A stretch of 33,858 bases of DNA, from IMG/VR virus record IMGVR_UViG_3300001851_000241, positions 1 through 33,858 of that record; one strand, 5' to 3'. Each line of letters begins with the position of its first letter. Positions within the stretch are counted from its first letter, which is position 1. This stretch comes from a virus. Of the stretch, positions 20,561 through 29,061 are shown piece by piece. The notes beneath the pieces were generated by a model. It was not told the DNA's origin and searched no databases. It saw only the letters and a list, made by a program, of their open reading frames with translations. The translations under genes and the position numbers were made by a program.

Positions 20561-21145
20561 GTGGACTTGGTTTCGCCGACAATTACGCAACGTGGGAATA
20601 ACTACGATGTGTCTCACGGATCGGATGCAAGCTTGATTGTTGAGTTCGTCATGGAGCCCGTTTTCATGGAGGCGAAAAGCACCGGAGCGGGCCGCAAGAT
20701 TTATGAAGATCGTCCGTACATTCACATCCGCTTTCCCGGCGACAAGACCCGCGAAATTTTTCGCCCCATTCAGGAAGATGACAAAGACCGATTTCATCGC
20801 CAATGGGCCGCATTCGAGCGTCAGAACGTCCAATCCCATACCGGCACACCGATTGAGCAATATCCCCCACTTTCCAAGGCCCAGGTTTTGGAACTCAAAG
20901 CGATCAACGTTCACACCGTGGAGCAGTTGGCCAATATCCCGGATTCGGCAGGTCACACGGTTGGTATGGGTTTCCGCGAGTTACGTTCAACGGCCCAAAA
21001 ATGGCTTGAGAACGCGAACGGCGGCGCGGCAGTCACGTCGATGCAGGCTGAGATTGAACGCCTCAAGGCGGACCTTGAAGCGCAAAAGGCGCTTTTTATC
21101 GAACACTCTCAGAAGCGCTCCAAGCGCAAAGAAGAAGGAGAATAA
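20561..21145 (+). CDS. Virion-associated phage protein (194 aa)
   Basis: GTG start at 20561 with AAAGGAGAGG upstream. The first ~100 residues are mixed (ASLIVEFVMEPVFMEAKSTG, RPYIHIRFPGDKTREIF, then FHRQWAAFERQNVQSHTGTP), the middle holds a helical HhH-like stretch (SKAQVLELKAINVHTVEQLA, NIPDSAGHTVGMGFRELRST), and the end is a coiled coil (MQAEIERLKADLEAQKALFI) with a basic tail. I believe this family occurs in podovirus head-tail regions, but its function is not known to me. It is probably made with the adaptor proteins. Confidence 0.65.
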   Translation: MDLVSPTITQRGNNYDVSHGSDASLIVEFVMEPVFMEAKSTGAGRKIYEDRPYIHIRFPGDKTREIFRPIQEDDKDRFHRQWAAFERQNVQSHTGTPIEQYPPLSKAQVLELKAINVHTVEQLANIPDSAGHTVGMGFRELRSTAQKWLENANGGAAVTSMQAEIERLKADLEAQKALFIEHSQKRSKRKEEGE

Positions 21146-21148
21146 GCC

Positions 21149-21520
21149 ATGATTAAAGCGAAAATGATGGGCGTGGGAACGCCGCCGATGATGGCGCAGG
21201 TAACTGTCGGAACTGTCACGAACACCCTTACCGCTAGCGGCTCCACGCAGGGTACGGCGCTGGCTATTAGCGACGATGTCAACATTTTCACGACCGTTGC
21301 GGCTTCAACCGGCACAATCCTGCCGGGCTCCACGCTTGTTTCGGCTGGCGATAATATATTGGTTGTAAACTATGGCGCGAACGCGCTGACGGTCTATCCG
21401 CCCACAGGTGGCAAGATCAACAATGGCTCGGCCAATGCGGGCGTTTCCGTCGCGGCCAATAAGAACGCCGAATTTGTCTGTATCAATGGCACCGACTACA
21501 TCGGCCTGCTGAGCGCGTAA
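21149..21520 (+). CDS. Small beta-rich structural protein (123 aa)
   Basis: An almost all-beta sequence (MAQVTVGTVTNTLTASGSTQ, TTVAASTGTILPGSTLVSAG, GDNILVVNYGANALTVYPPT, then FVCINGTDYIGLLSA) of the type found in phage head or tail surface proteins. GGAGAATAAGCC precedes the ATG. Its stop overlaps the next start (TAATG). No family recognised. Confidence 0.65.
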   Translation: MIKAKMMGVGTPPMMAQVTVGTVTNTLTASGSTQGTALAISDDVNIFTTVAASTGTILPGSTLVSAGDNILVVNYGANALTVYPPTGGKINNGSANAGVSVAANKNAEFVCINGTDYIGLLSA

Positions 21521-22449
21521 TGGCTAAATCCCTCCTGACCTTGCTCGGTAATGTTGCGGACGAACTTGGCATTCCGACGCCAACGTTTATCTTCGGCAAT
21601 ACTGACAATCAGGTAAAGCAATTGCTTGCCCTCTCTAACCGGGAGGGCAAGGAATTTGCTGCGATGGGCACGCCGTGGGGCGGGTGGCCTCAGATGCGAG
21701 GCGAGCAGATTATTTCGCTTGTCTCGGTCGGGAGCTACACGGGCAACACCACGTCCGGCTCTACGACCATTAGCGGCCTCTCCAGCGTATCGGGGGTTCA
21801 GGTCGGATACGGTGTGACTATGAACGGCGTTCCCAACGCTTCGGTGGTGACATCGGTCGGCGTCAATAGCGTGGTTATCAATCAGCCCGCTACCGTCACG
21901 GCCACCGGAACCTCTGTTAGCTTCGGGAAGGTCGCTTATGACTTCCCCTCGGATTGGCAGTTTTTCCTCTCTCAGACCCAGTGGGATCGTAACTTCCGCT
22001 GGCAGCTTTTAGGCCCTCTCGATGCTCAGGAATGGCAGGTCTTAAAGTCGGGCATTTCTCCGACAGGCCCGCGCCGCCGCTTCCGTATTATGGGCGGTAA
22101 ATTCTATATTGATCCCGTCCCGAGCGCGCAGGAGAACGGTTACACGCTCGTCACCGAGTATATTACAAACACCTGGTGTACATCTTCGGGCGGCACGCTT
22201 CAGACCGAATGGGCGGCAGATACTGACACGTACCTTCTGGACGAGGATAGCTTTATTCTCGGTGTCAAATGGCGCTGGAAAGCCGCTAAGGGGCTCCCCT
22301 ACGCCGAAGAGCGCGCCGCCTATGAAGCGCAGGCCATGCGTGCCGGAAGCCGTGCCGGAGGCGCTAGGGCGCTCCCGTTGAATGCTTCGGCATCGGGGCT
22401 GCGTCTACTCAATAACCAGAATGTTCCGGATTCGGGCTTTGGAAGCTAG
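21520..22449 (+). CDS. Head-tail adaptor/tail accessory protein (309 aa)
   Basis: The N-terminus has the pattern LLTLLGNVADELGIPTPTFI, GNTDNQVKQLLALSNREGKE followed by GTPWGGWPQMRGEQI, a helical head as in podoviral adaptor proteins that dock onto the portal. Residues ~65-135 are a Thr/Ser/Val-rich beta insertion. The C-terminal half (DFPSDWQFFLSQTQWDRNFR, IMGGKFYIDPVPSAQENGYT, LLDEDSFILGVKWRWKAAKG) is typical of tail accessory or tail tube A-like proteins. Family assignment is by memory of similar podovirus proteins (BPP-1/BcepC6B-like) and position after the head genes. Confidence 0.7.
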   Translation: MAKSLLTLLGNVADELGIPTPTFIFGNTDNQVKQLLALSNREGKEFAAMGTPWGGWPQMRGEQIISLVSVGSYTGNTTSGSTTISGLSSVSGVQVGYGVTMNGVPNASVVTSVGVNSVVINQPATVTATGTSVSFGKVAYDFPSDWQFFLSQTQWDRNFRWQLLGPLDAQEWQVLKSGISPTGPRRRFRIMGGKFYIDPVPSAQENGYTLVTEYITNTWCTSSGGTLQTEWAADTDTYLLDEDSFILGVKWRWKAAKGLPYAEERAAYEAQAMRAGSRAGGARALPLNASASGLRLLNNQNVPDSGFGS

Positions 22450-22453
22450 ATCG

Positions 22454-22537
22454 ATGACTTACGCTGAAAGCGCAAAGGCTCGGTTGCTGACCAAGATTGA
22501 AAAGATGCCAAGCGGTTGCTGGCGCGCTCATGGCTAA
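22454..22537 (+). pseudogene. Remnant of an HNH homing endonuclease N-terminus (27 codons)
   Basis: Five bases after the adaptor stop, an ATG opens MTYAESAKARLLTKIEKMPS then GCWRAHG and TAA. LLTKIEKMPSGCWxxxG is the usual N-terminal signature of phage HNH_3 homing nucleases (compare GDCWIWIG in the intact gene at 1731-2204). The rest of the nuclease is absent: the next structural gene starts inside the remnant at 22530. This looks like a scar left after loss of most of a homing gene inserted at the gene junction. Confidence 0.55.
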
Positions 22538-24110
22538 GGTCTCCGCTTTCGCTCGCCAACGCAGTGGCACGCCGCTGGACAAGCAGCGGGGAGGCTTGGG
22601 CAGGGTAACGTCCATTCCGGCTCCGGTCGGCGGCCTGAATGCGCGCGACTCCATTGCGAACATGCCGCCCACAGACGCCATTCTCATGGAGAACTGGTTT
22701 CCGTATCCGTCCTATATCCAGGTGCGGAACGGGATGACCGCTTACGTGACAGGCTTCAGCTCTTGGGTTGAAAGCCTGATGATCTACAGCGGGGCATCTT
22801 CTCGCAAGATGTTCGCGGCCTCCGGGACTGCTTTCTATAACGCTACGACCGCAGGCGCGGTTGGTGCTGCGGTGCAAAGCGGACTTACAAACGCTCGATG
22901 GGAAAGCGTCAATTTTGGCACGTCTGCCGGGCAGTATATGTACGCTTGCAATGCTGTAGATAAGCCGCGGCTTTATGACGGGACGAACTGGGTTGCGGTG
23001 GATGGCGTTTCGGTGCCTGCGATTACAGGCGTTACGACCACAACGCTCCGCAGCCCGGCAGTATGGAAAAGCCGCATTTGGTTCGTTCAAGACGGGACCA
23101 TGAAGGCTTGGTATCTGCCTACGTCCAGCATCGGCGGTGCGGCGCAATCTATCGACTTCGGCGCCGAGTTTAAGTTGGGCGGCTATCTGCAATCCATTAT
23201 CACGATGAGCATCGATAATGCTTCCTCGCTTGATGACTATATCGGGTTTTTGTCTAGCGAGGGCGAGTTGCTTGTCTATCGCGGGACTGACCCGGCTGTT
23301 GCGGGTGTGTTCGGGATTGTTGGCCGGTATCGGCTCGGACGACCCATCGGACGACGCTGTTTCTTCCGCTACGGGGCCGACACTATCATCATTTGCGCGG
23401 ACGGGTTTACGCCGTTCTCTTCGCTGTTAATGAGCAACCGCGACAACCTTTCTAAGCAGCTTTCCTACAAAATCCTAAACCTCGTTAATTCAGACGTTCA
23501 GAGCTATTCGGCAAATTTCGGTTGGCAAGGCATCCTCTACCCAATCGGGAACAAAATCATTATCAACGTCCCGCAGGTGGAGAATAATACCCAATATCAG
23601 TATGTGATGAACACCATCACAGGCGCTTGGTGCAAGTTTACTGGCTGGAATGCCTGCTGTTTCTCAGAGATGGGAGACAATCTATTCTTCGGTGGATCGA
23701 CGGCTGTTTACCAGTGCGATACCGGCGATGACGACAATGGCTCATACATCAACAGCAACGTGGCCCCGGCCTATTCGTATTTCGGCACGCGCGGCACGAA
23801 GCTGTGGACGATGATCCGCCCGGTTTTCCAAACCAGTAGAACGCTTGCTGCGCGGATCTCGGCCAATACAGACTTTGCCACCCCTGCGTTGGGTTTAAGC
23901 GACATTACCTCAACGGGTGAAGGCTCGACGTGGGACTTGGCCCCATGGGACACAAGCCCGTGGGCGGTGTCGGATCAGGTGCAACGCCTTTGGCAGTCTT
24001 TTCCATGCACTGGCTTTGCGGTCACGCCGACAATCTCGATGAGCACTAAGTCCATCACGGCGAAGCTGCATTCGATTGACTACGTTTACGAGCCGGGCGG
24101 GATACTCTGA
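22530..24110 (+). CDS. Tail/packaged-DNA stabilisation type structural protein (526 aa)
   Basis: The ATG at 22530 is preferred over an in-frame TTG at 22497. Pieces include SIPAPVGGLNARDSIANMPP near residue 34, AILMENWFPYPSYIQVRNGM, then repeated beta-strand units (YMYACNAVDKPRLYDGTNWV, KSRIWFVQDGTMKAWYLPTS) that read like a beta-propeller, ending MSTKSITAKLHSIDYVYEPG. P22 gp10-like and related podoviral tail proteins have such long beta-rich chains after the adaptor gene and hold packaged DNA in the head. The precise family is not certain. Confidence 0.7.
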   Translation: MAKVSAFARQRSGTPLDKQRGGLGRVTSIPAPVGGLNARDSIANMPPTDAILMENWFPYPSYIQVRNGMTAYVTGFSSWVESLMIYSGASSRKMFAASGTAFYNATTAGAVGAAVQSGLTNARWESVNFGTSAGQYMYACNAVDKPRLYDGTNWVAVDGVSVPAITGVTTTTLRSPAVWKSRIWFVQDGTMKAWYLPTSSIGGAAQSIDFGAEFKLGGYLQSIITMSIDNASSLDDYIGFLSSEGELLVYRGTDPAVAGVFGIVGRYRLGRPIGRRCFFRYGADTIIICADGFTPFSSLLMSNRDNLSKQLSYKILNLVNSDVQSYSANFGWQGILYPIGNKIIINVPQVENNTQYQYVMNTITGAWCKFTGWNACCFSEMGDNLFFGGSTAVYQCDTGDDDNGSYINSNVAPAYSYFGTRGTKLWTMIRPVFQTSRTLAARISANTDFATPALGLSDITSTGEGSTWDLAPWDTSPWAVSDQVQRLWQSFPCTGFAVTPTISMSTKSITAKLHSIDYVYEPGGIL

Positions 24111-24112
24111 AA

Positions 24113-24526
24113 GTGAGGCGTCTCGTCTTTGACCGTCAACCAGAATTGGCGGCATGGATCGCAATTCGCATCGGAAGCCCGCTTGATGATTGCAAGTGCA
24201 TCGGCGTTGAGCGTGACGGGCGATTGATTGCAGGCGTTGGCTATTCCAATTGGACGCCTAGCGTCGACATCCGTATGCACGTTGCCGCCGAACATGGCGA
24301 GCCATGGCTTTCGCGAAAAGCGCTGCAAGCGTTTTTCTATTACCCATTCATTGAGTTGGGGGTTAGGCGTGTTTCAAGCCTGATACTCCCGAGCAATTCT
24401 CGCTCCATTCGGCTGTCTGAGCACTTGGGCTTTAAATCCGAAGGCCGCATTCGAGAAGCGTGGCACACCGGCGACGATCTTCTACTTTATGGACTCCTCA
24501 AGCGGGAATGTAGGTATCTGCCATGA
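24113..24526 (+). CDS. GNAT-family acetyltransferase (137 aa)
   Basis: GTG start at 24113. The GNAT fold is visible: N-terminal helix and strands (IGVERDGRLIAGVGYSNWTP, VDIRMHVAAEHGEPWLSRKA), the acetyl-CoA-binding region around YYPFIELGVRRVSSLILPSN, and the RimJ/RimL-like SRSIRLSEHLGFKSEGRIRE followed by DDLLLYGLLKRE. It would transfer an acetyl group to an amine on a protein or small molecule. GNAT genes are seen among tail genes of short-tailed phages; whether the target is a virion protein, a host protein or a DNA modification is unknown. It overlaps the next gene by four bases. Confidence 0.82.
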   Translation: MRRLVFDRQPELAAWIAIRIGSPLDDCKCIGVERDGRLIAGVGYSNWTPSVDIRMHVAAEHGEPWLSRKALQAFFYYPFIELGVRRVSSLILPSNSRSIRLSEHLGFKSEGRIREAWHTGDDLLLYGLLKRECRYLP

Positions 24527-25680
24527 AATCAACTCCAAAGGCTCCCACGCCTCCCGATCCCGTAAAGACGGCGGAGGCGCAAACCGCGTCCAATCTTTCA
24601 ACGGCGATCGCAAATGCGGAATTGAACCGCGTTCCCGTAAGCACTCCATGGGGCAATCTCGATTACACCGTGACGGGCACGAACCCTGACGGCACGCCGC
24701 AATACTCGCAATCAATTACCCTCTCCCCGACCGAACAGCAGAAATTTGATCTTGCCCAGCAAGGTGATATTGCCTTAGCCAATACTGGACAAGGCATGTT
24801 GGGACAGGTCAATGACGCCTATTCTCAGCCCTTCAGCCTTGGCGGGGCTCCATCGCTACAAAGCGGCGTTCCGCAGTCCAATTATTCCGGGCTGCCATCA
24901 ATGCCAACAAGCGTTCCGACCTCGGATTATTCGGGCGCTCCTGGAATCCGCTCCAGCGTCTACCAAGATGGGCAGACGACCGCGAATGCGATCAAGCAAG
25001 CACAGGACGCGGCCTACAGCACGCAAACTCAATATTTGGACCCGCAATTCCAGCGTGACGAAGCGGCCTTGCGCAATCGCCTTGCCAATCAGGGCATCAC
25101 TGACGAGGGTTCGGAAGCCTACCGGAATGCAATAGACCAGTTTAACGCGGGCAAGAACCAAGCCTATCAGGGCGCTCGGAACGCGGCGATGACGGCGGGC
25201 CTTGCTGAGCAAAATACGCTATTCGGCCAAGCGGCACAGGATGCGGCGCTCGGTAACCAAGCCCACTCCATGGGGGTATCGGACGCGAACAACATCTTTA
25301 ACCAGAACATTACCAATGCGGGCTTGGCTACGAATGCGCGTCAACAGGGGGTCGGCGAGGCCAATACGCAATTCAGCCAAGGCCTGCAGAACGCTGAACT
25401 GTCCAACAACGCGCGCAATCAGTATATTTCGCAGCTCATTGCGCAGCGCAATCAGCCCTTGAACGAATACAATGCGCTTATGACGGGCTCTCAGGTGAGC
25501 CAGCCAGTTTTCCCGAATACGCCGACCGCTAATATGGCCGGAACAAATGTGGCTGACATTACACAGAATGGCTACAACAACCAGATGAACGCCTACAACG
25601 CGAAGCTGGCATCCCAGAACGCCATGATGCAGAGCTTGTTCGGGCTAGGTGGTCAGCTCGGCGCAGCTGCAATCTTGTGA
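24523..25680 (+). CDS. Internal virion/ejection-type protein, Asn/Gln-rich (385 aa)
   Basis: Starts MKSTPKAPTPPDPVKTAEAQ. The sequence is dominated by Gln, Asn, Ala and Ser with long helices (RDEAALRNRLANQGITDEGS, EAYRNAIDQFNAGKNQAYQG, AAQDAALGNQAHSMGVSDAN) and a Gly-rich end (QSLFGLGGQLGAAAIL). The DxxFxRDEAALRxRLAxQGI-like block is common in podoviral tail/internal proteins. Together with the next two large proteins it probably forms the set ejected with DNA (as gp7/gp16/gp20 of P22). Assignment by position and composition; no enzyme motif. Confidence 0.65.
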   Translation: MKSTPKAPTPPDPVKTAEAQTASNLSTAIANAELNRVPVSTPWGNLDYTVTGTNPDGTPQYSQSITLSPTEQQKFDLAQQGDIALANTGQGMLGQVNDAYSQPFSLGGAPSLQSGVPQSNYSGLPSMPTSVPTSDYSGAPGIRSSVYQDGQTTANAIKQAQDAAYSTQTQYLDPQFQRDEAALRNRLANQGITDEGSEAYRNAIDQFNAGKNQAYQGARNAAMTAGLAEQNTLFGQAAQDAALGNQAHSMGVSDANNIFNQNITNAGLATNARQQGVGEANTQFSQGLQNAELSNNARNQYISQLIAQRNQPLNEYNALMTGSQVSQPVFPNTPTANMAGTNVADITQNGYNNQMNAYNAKLASQNAMMQSLFGLGGQLGAAAIL

Positions 25681-25838
25681 AAGACAACATCCGCCGCATC
25701 AGCACGACGCCGGGCGGGCTTGGCGTGGATGTTCTTTAGATCTGCGTCATGGCCGACGAAGTCATGGAAGTGCAGCCCGAAGCAGTCATTCTTGGCGATG
25801 ATGGTTTCTATGTCGTTAATTACGGGATAGTACGCTAA
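25677..25838 (+). pseudogene. Small ORF interrupted by an in-frame TAG (53 codons if read through)
   Basis: A GTG at 25677 (overlapping the upstream TGA) opens MKDNIRRISTTPGGLGVDVL, ending at TAG 25737-25739. The same frame continues with ICVMADEVMEVQPEAVILGD and DGFYVVNYGIVR, and stops with TAA at 25836-25838, overlapping the next ATG (TAATG). The second half can also start at ATG 25749 (29 aa). The couplings at both ends suggest an originally single 53-residue gene with a nonsense mutation, or two separate mini-genes. Suppression is not needed elsewhere: several unrelated genes here end in TAG. Confidence 0.45.
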
Positions 25839-27439
25839 TGGATACAACATTCGACCCGTTTGCCGCACAGCGTGAAGCGAACAAGGCTCAAATGCTCGCC
25901 CAGATCATGCAGGGCAGCCAGTTTGAGCCTCCCAAGCCCAATGCAATGGCGGGAACGCAGGTAATCCCTTATTCGCCTGTTACAGGCATTGCGAACATGG
26001 GTAGCCAAATCCTTGGCGCATACATGCAGAAGCGTGCTCTCGATAAGCAGAACACGCTAGACCAGGTCCGCGCGCAAATGCTGGCGGATGCTATGAAGCC
26101 GCATCTCGACGCGCAATCCCAACAGGCCATGATTGACAACCAGATGCCGGGGAATGTGGCTGACCAAGCGGGCCACATGGTGCAGCCTACGTCGGATGAC
26201 ATGGTGCAGGCGGCGCTAAAGACCGGCGACATGAAGTTCGCGGGGCCGCTCTTGGCGGAGGCGATCAAGAGCCGGATGCAGAACGAGGCGAAGGCGAATG
26301 AGCCGATTACGCCTTATCAGCAGGCGATGATGAAGGCCGAGCAAGACCGCTTCAATCAGACGCAGGCCGAAAGTGGACGCCGCTTTGATCTTGGCGAACT
26401 CGATAAAGCCCAGGCTGGCGTTGATACCGCCATGGAGCAGTCGCGGAATTACAATCTCGCGCTCCAGGGGCGGGCAGAGGCGAAACGGCATAACCTTGCG
26501 ACTGAGGCACAAGCGGCGAAGTCCGAACAAGATCAGGCGAATAGGCCGGTTCCTGCTGGGCTTGGCGGTACATTCCTCGTGCGCGATCCAAATGCGCCAA
26601 GTGGTTGGGCTCCAGCAAATCTGACCGGAGGGGCCAACGATATTCAGGTGGACCCCAACAGCAACAATTTGTCTGCACAGACCGGACTTTCAGAGACGGC
26701 TATTGCCAATGCCACTGGACGGCTCACTGGACGAAGCGCTGGCATACAGATGATGGCGAATAAGGAATTGCAGGATTGGGGCATTAAGAACGGGAAGAAC
26801 ATCGACACTCTGAAGCCGCAGGCTGCGGCGGCGTTCAATATTCTCCAGCAGAACATTCAGCGGAATAATCAAGCGGGCATTCTTGAAAACGAATTGCAGG
26901 GCAGCGCCGAAAATCTGCAACCAATTCTCGACCAGGCATATCGCGGTAGGGTCAACTTCGCCAATGTCATTGCGGCATGGGGCGGCAAACAAGTGAATGA
27001 TCCTCTTGCCGTTCAGGTGGCAGATCAACTTGCGCGCTATCGCCAAGAGTTAGCAGGGTACAACGCGGTTGCTGGCGGGCACCTTTCGCAGAATGGTACG
27101 CCCGATCCGCACCCGGATGATTTCAGGGCGGCTGAAAACGTTATCTCACAGGGCGTCAATTCCGGCAGCGTGAAAGCCATTGCCGATAGCGTGAAGATGA
27201 GCGCTGTGAAAAACAGTAAAGTTCTGCAAGATGCAATCGACAAGGCTAATGTCGATTATTACAAACTATTCGGTGCCGCATATCACCCCCCGAAAGGCTC
27301 TGCCGCACCGCAGGTTCCTGCGAACCAGCGCGTCCCATTAGCAGCGCCAGGAGGGCCGCAGGCCAATTGGGGTGGTGGTAAGCAGCAAGACCCCCAAGCA
27401 ATTGTCGATGAACTCCGCCGCCGTGGGGTAATCAAATAA
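25838..27439 (+). CDS. Large internal virion/ejection protein (533 aa)
   Basis: Helical and Gln/Ala/Asn-rich, starting MDTTFDPFAAQREANKAQML; the middle is charged (NEPITPYQQAMMKAEQDRFN, RRFDLGELDKAQAGVDTAME) and the C-terminus Gly/Pro-rich, ending VDELRRRGVIK. There is no transglycosylase signature (no clear SLT catalytic Glu) and no membrane helix. It has the size and composition of podoviral internal core or ejection proteins that travel into the cell ahead of the DNA. Coupled to the gene before and after by TAATG. Confidence 0.65.
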   Translation: MDTTFDPFAAQREANKAQMLAQIMQGSQFEPPKPNAMAGTQVIPYSPVTGIANMGSQILGAYMQKRALDKQNTLDQVRAQMLADAMKPHLDAQSQQAMIDNQMPGNVADQAGHMVQPTSDDMVQAALKTGDMKFAGPLLAEAIKSRMQNEAKANEPITPYQQAMMKAEQDRFNQTQAESGRRFDLGELDKAQAGVDTAMEQSRNYNLALQGRAEAKRHNLATEAQAAKSEQDQANRPVPAGLGGTFLVRDPNAPSGWAPANLTGGANDIQVDPNSNNLSAQTGLSETAIANATGRLTGRSAGIQMMANKELQDWGIKNGKNIDTLKPQAAAAFNILQQNIQRNNQAGILENELQGSAENLQPILDQAYRGRVNFANVIAAWGGKQVNDPLAVQVADQLARYRQELAGYNAVAGGHLSQNGTPDPHPDDFRAAENVISQGVNSGSVKAIADSVKMSAVKNSKVLQDAIDKANVDYYKLFGAAYHPPKGSAAPQVPANQRVPLAAPGGPQANWGGGKQQDPQAIVDELRRRGVIK

Positions 27440-28923
27440 TGAGCGATGATCTGTCACAAATCCCGACAGACCAGCTTTTGCAGATGTTGCAGTCGCACCC
27501 GGCTGTGCAGCAGCCACAGGGCCAACCCGATTTCCTGCACAACAAAACCTTCGCTAATACGGCCAGCGAAGCCTATGGCGCTGCATCTCCGCTCCTCGGA
27601 CTCAACTCCATGCTGGATCATGCTATGTACGGCGGGGCTGGACTTCTCGCATCAGCGGGCGGACTTGCGCCGAATCCGGTCAGCGATTGGCTCATGGATA
27701 AAGCAAAATCCGGCGATAAAGTCGCGGACGCGATCAAGAAATGGAAGGACGATTACCGCGCACGATCAGGGCAAAACGGCTTCGACTGGTTTGAGCTTGC
27801 GGGCAATGTTGCGTCTCCCGTCAATAAGCTTTTCCCCGCTGCTACATCGCTTCCAGAAGCCGTAGGGCAGGGTGCAGCATATGGAGCTATGCAGCCTACT
27901 CAGGGCGGCGACATGGGCCAGAAGCTCGTTAACACCGGCCTAGGAGGCGCAGGCGGGGCGCTAGGATATGGCGTGGGCAAGGGTGTCGAAGCGCTCACGA
28001 GCAAAGCGCCAGAGGCCGCACCTACCATTGACGAACTGCGCACGACAGCCAATGCGGCCTATAAGGGCGCGAAAGATGCAGGCATAATTGTGGACAAGAC
28101 GAGTTTCGGTGACGCCGTGAAAGCTATGCGCGACAAGGCCGTGGACGAGGGGCTTGATCCGATCCTGACGCCCATGTCGAACCGCGCAATCGAGCGCCTC
28201 CAAGAAGTCCAAGGCGATCATATTACTCTTGATGGCATCGAGCGCCTTCGCCGCATTATCGGCATGGCCGCGGGCGGGCCGACGCGGGATGACCGCCGCA
28301 TCGCTTATCAGATGAAAGATGCCTTGGACGATTATGTTGAGGGCCTCACGTCCAAAGATTTGGTAGGCGGCGACGAAAGCAAAATCCCACTGCTTCAGAC
28401 CGCACGCGATGCATGGTCGCGTATGCGCAAAGGCGAGACAGTCGAAAACCTCATCGGGCGCGCGGAAACCCGCTCCAGCCAATTCTCAGGGTCTGGGTTT
28501 GAAAACGCTTTGCGGACAGAGTTCCGCAACTTCGCCATGAACGACAAGAAGATGCGCGGCCTCTCGGCGGAAGAACAAGACGCAATCCGCAAAGTGGCGG
28601 AAGGTGGCCCTGTTGCCGATGTGATGCGCTTCGTCGGAAAGTTCGCCCCCCGCGGCGTGGTGAGCGCTACCCTTGCGCATTCGCTTGGAGGCTACGGACT
28701 TCCCATCGCGGGAGAGGCAGGCCGGCAGGTTGCCACTTATGCGACCGCTCGCAATGCACGCTTGGCTTCAGAGCTTATGCGCCGCGGAGTTCCGGCAGTT
28801 TCAACGCCCGCGCCTTATAACGATCTCGTCTCGGCGTTGCTCCAATCGAGCGGGCGCGCCGGGGCCATCCCCGCTGGGCGCGCTCTCACGGACAGTTTTG
28901 CTGGGACGCCAATCGGCCCGTAA
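27439..28923 (+). CDS. Large internal virion/ejection protein with Gly-rich membrane-active segments (494 aa)
   Basis: Starts MSDDLSQIPTDQLLQMLQSH. Two small-residue-rich stretches (MYGGAGLLASAGGLAPNPVS near residue 64 and LVNTGLGGAGGALGYGVGKG near 162) look able to insert into or span membranes. The central helices (YKGAKDAGIIVDKTSFGDAV, IERLQEVQGDHITLDGIERL) resemble pore-forming injection proteins. The C-terminal ~60 residues are again Ala/Gly-rich (SATLAHSLGGYGLPIAGEAG). Inference from position in the last part of the tail module; not a recognised enzyme. Confidence 0.65.
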   Translation: MSDDLSQIPTDQLLQMLQSHPAVQQPQGQPDFLHNKTFANTASEAYGAASPLLGLNSMLDHAMYGGAGLLASAGGLAPNPVSDWLMDKAKSGDKVADAIKKWKDDYRARSGQNGFDWFELAGNVASPVNKLFPAATSLPEAVGQGAAYGAMQPTQGGDMGQKLVNTGLGGAGGALGYGVGKGVEALTSKAPEAAPTIDELRTTANAAYKGAKDAGIIVDKTSFGDAVKAMRDKAVDEGLDPILTPMSNRAIERLQEVQGDHITLDGIERLRRIIGMAAGGPTRDDRRIAYQMKDALDDYVEGLTSKDLVGGDESKIPLLQTARDAWSRMRKGETVENLIGRAETRSSQFSGSGFENALRTEFRNFAMNDKKMRGLSAEEQDAIRKVAEGGPVADVMRFVGKFAPRGVVSATLAHSLGGYGLPIAGEAGRQVATYATARNARLASELMRRGVPAVSTPAPYNDLVSALLQSSGRAGAIPAGRALTDSFAGTPIGP

Positions 28924-29028
28924 TCCACGCTTCTTGAAGTAATCCCGGTTCCGATGAAACGGAGCCCACAGCAGAGGCGCAAGGGCAGATCCCAAGCCAA
29001 TTCTTAGCGCGTCGCTCCAATCGATCAT
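28801..29028 (-). CDS. Possible small membrane protein on the opposite strand (75 aa)
   Basis: From the ATG at 29028 (AAGG eight bases upstream) the frame reads MIDWSDALRIGLGSALAPLL then WAPFHRNRDYFKKRGLRADW, an N-terminal amphipathic/hydrophobic helix followed by a basic part. The last ~40 codons overlap the end of the preceding rightward gene and have shadow-like composition. It would run against the late operon. It may be a small moron; evidence is weak. Confidence 0.3.
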   Translation of the reverse strand: MIDWSDALRIGLGSALAPLLWAPFHRNRDYFKKRGLRADWRPSKTVRESAPSGDGPGAPARLEQRRDEIVIRRGR

Positions 29029-29061
29029 TTTCATACCTTAGCACCAAATCAGGAGTTGCCA

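Noticed and set aside
22446-23192. Minus-strand frame of 248 codons opposite the tail protein gene
   Set aside because: Arg/Cys/Ser-rich shadow composition; the plus strand is clearly coding.
11643-25739. Amber (TAG) recoding by the phage, suggested by two same-frame TAG interruptions
   Set aside because: Several other genes (ending at 5623, 7847, 8028, 8846, 12995, 22449) use TAG as an ordinary stop, and no suppressor tRNA is visible.
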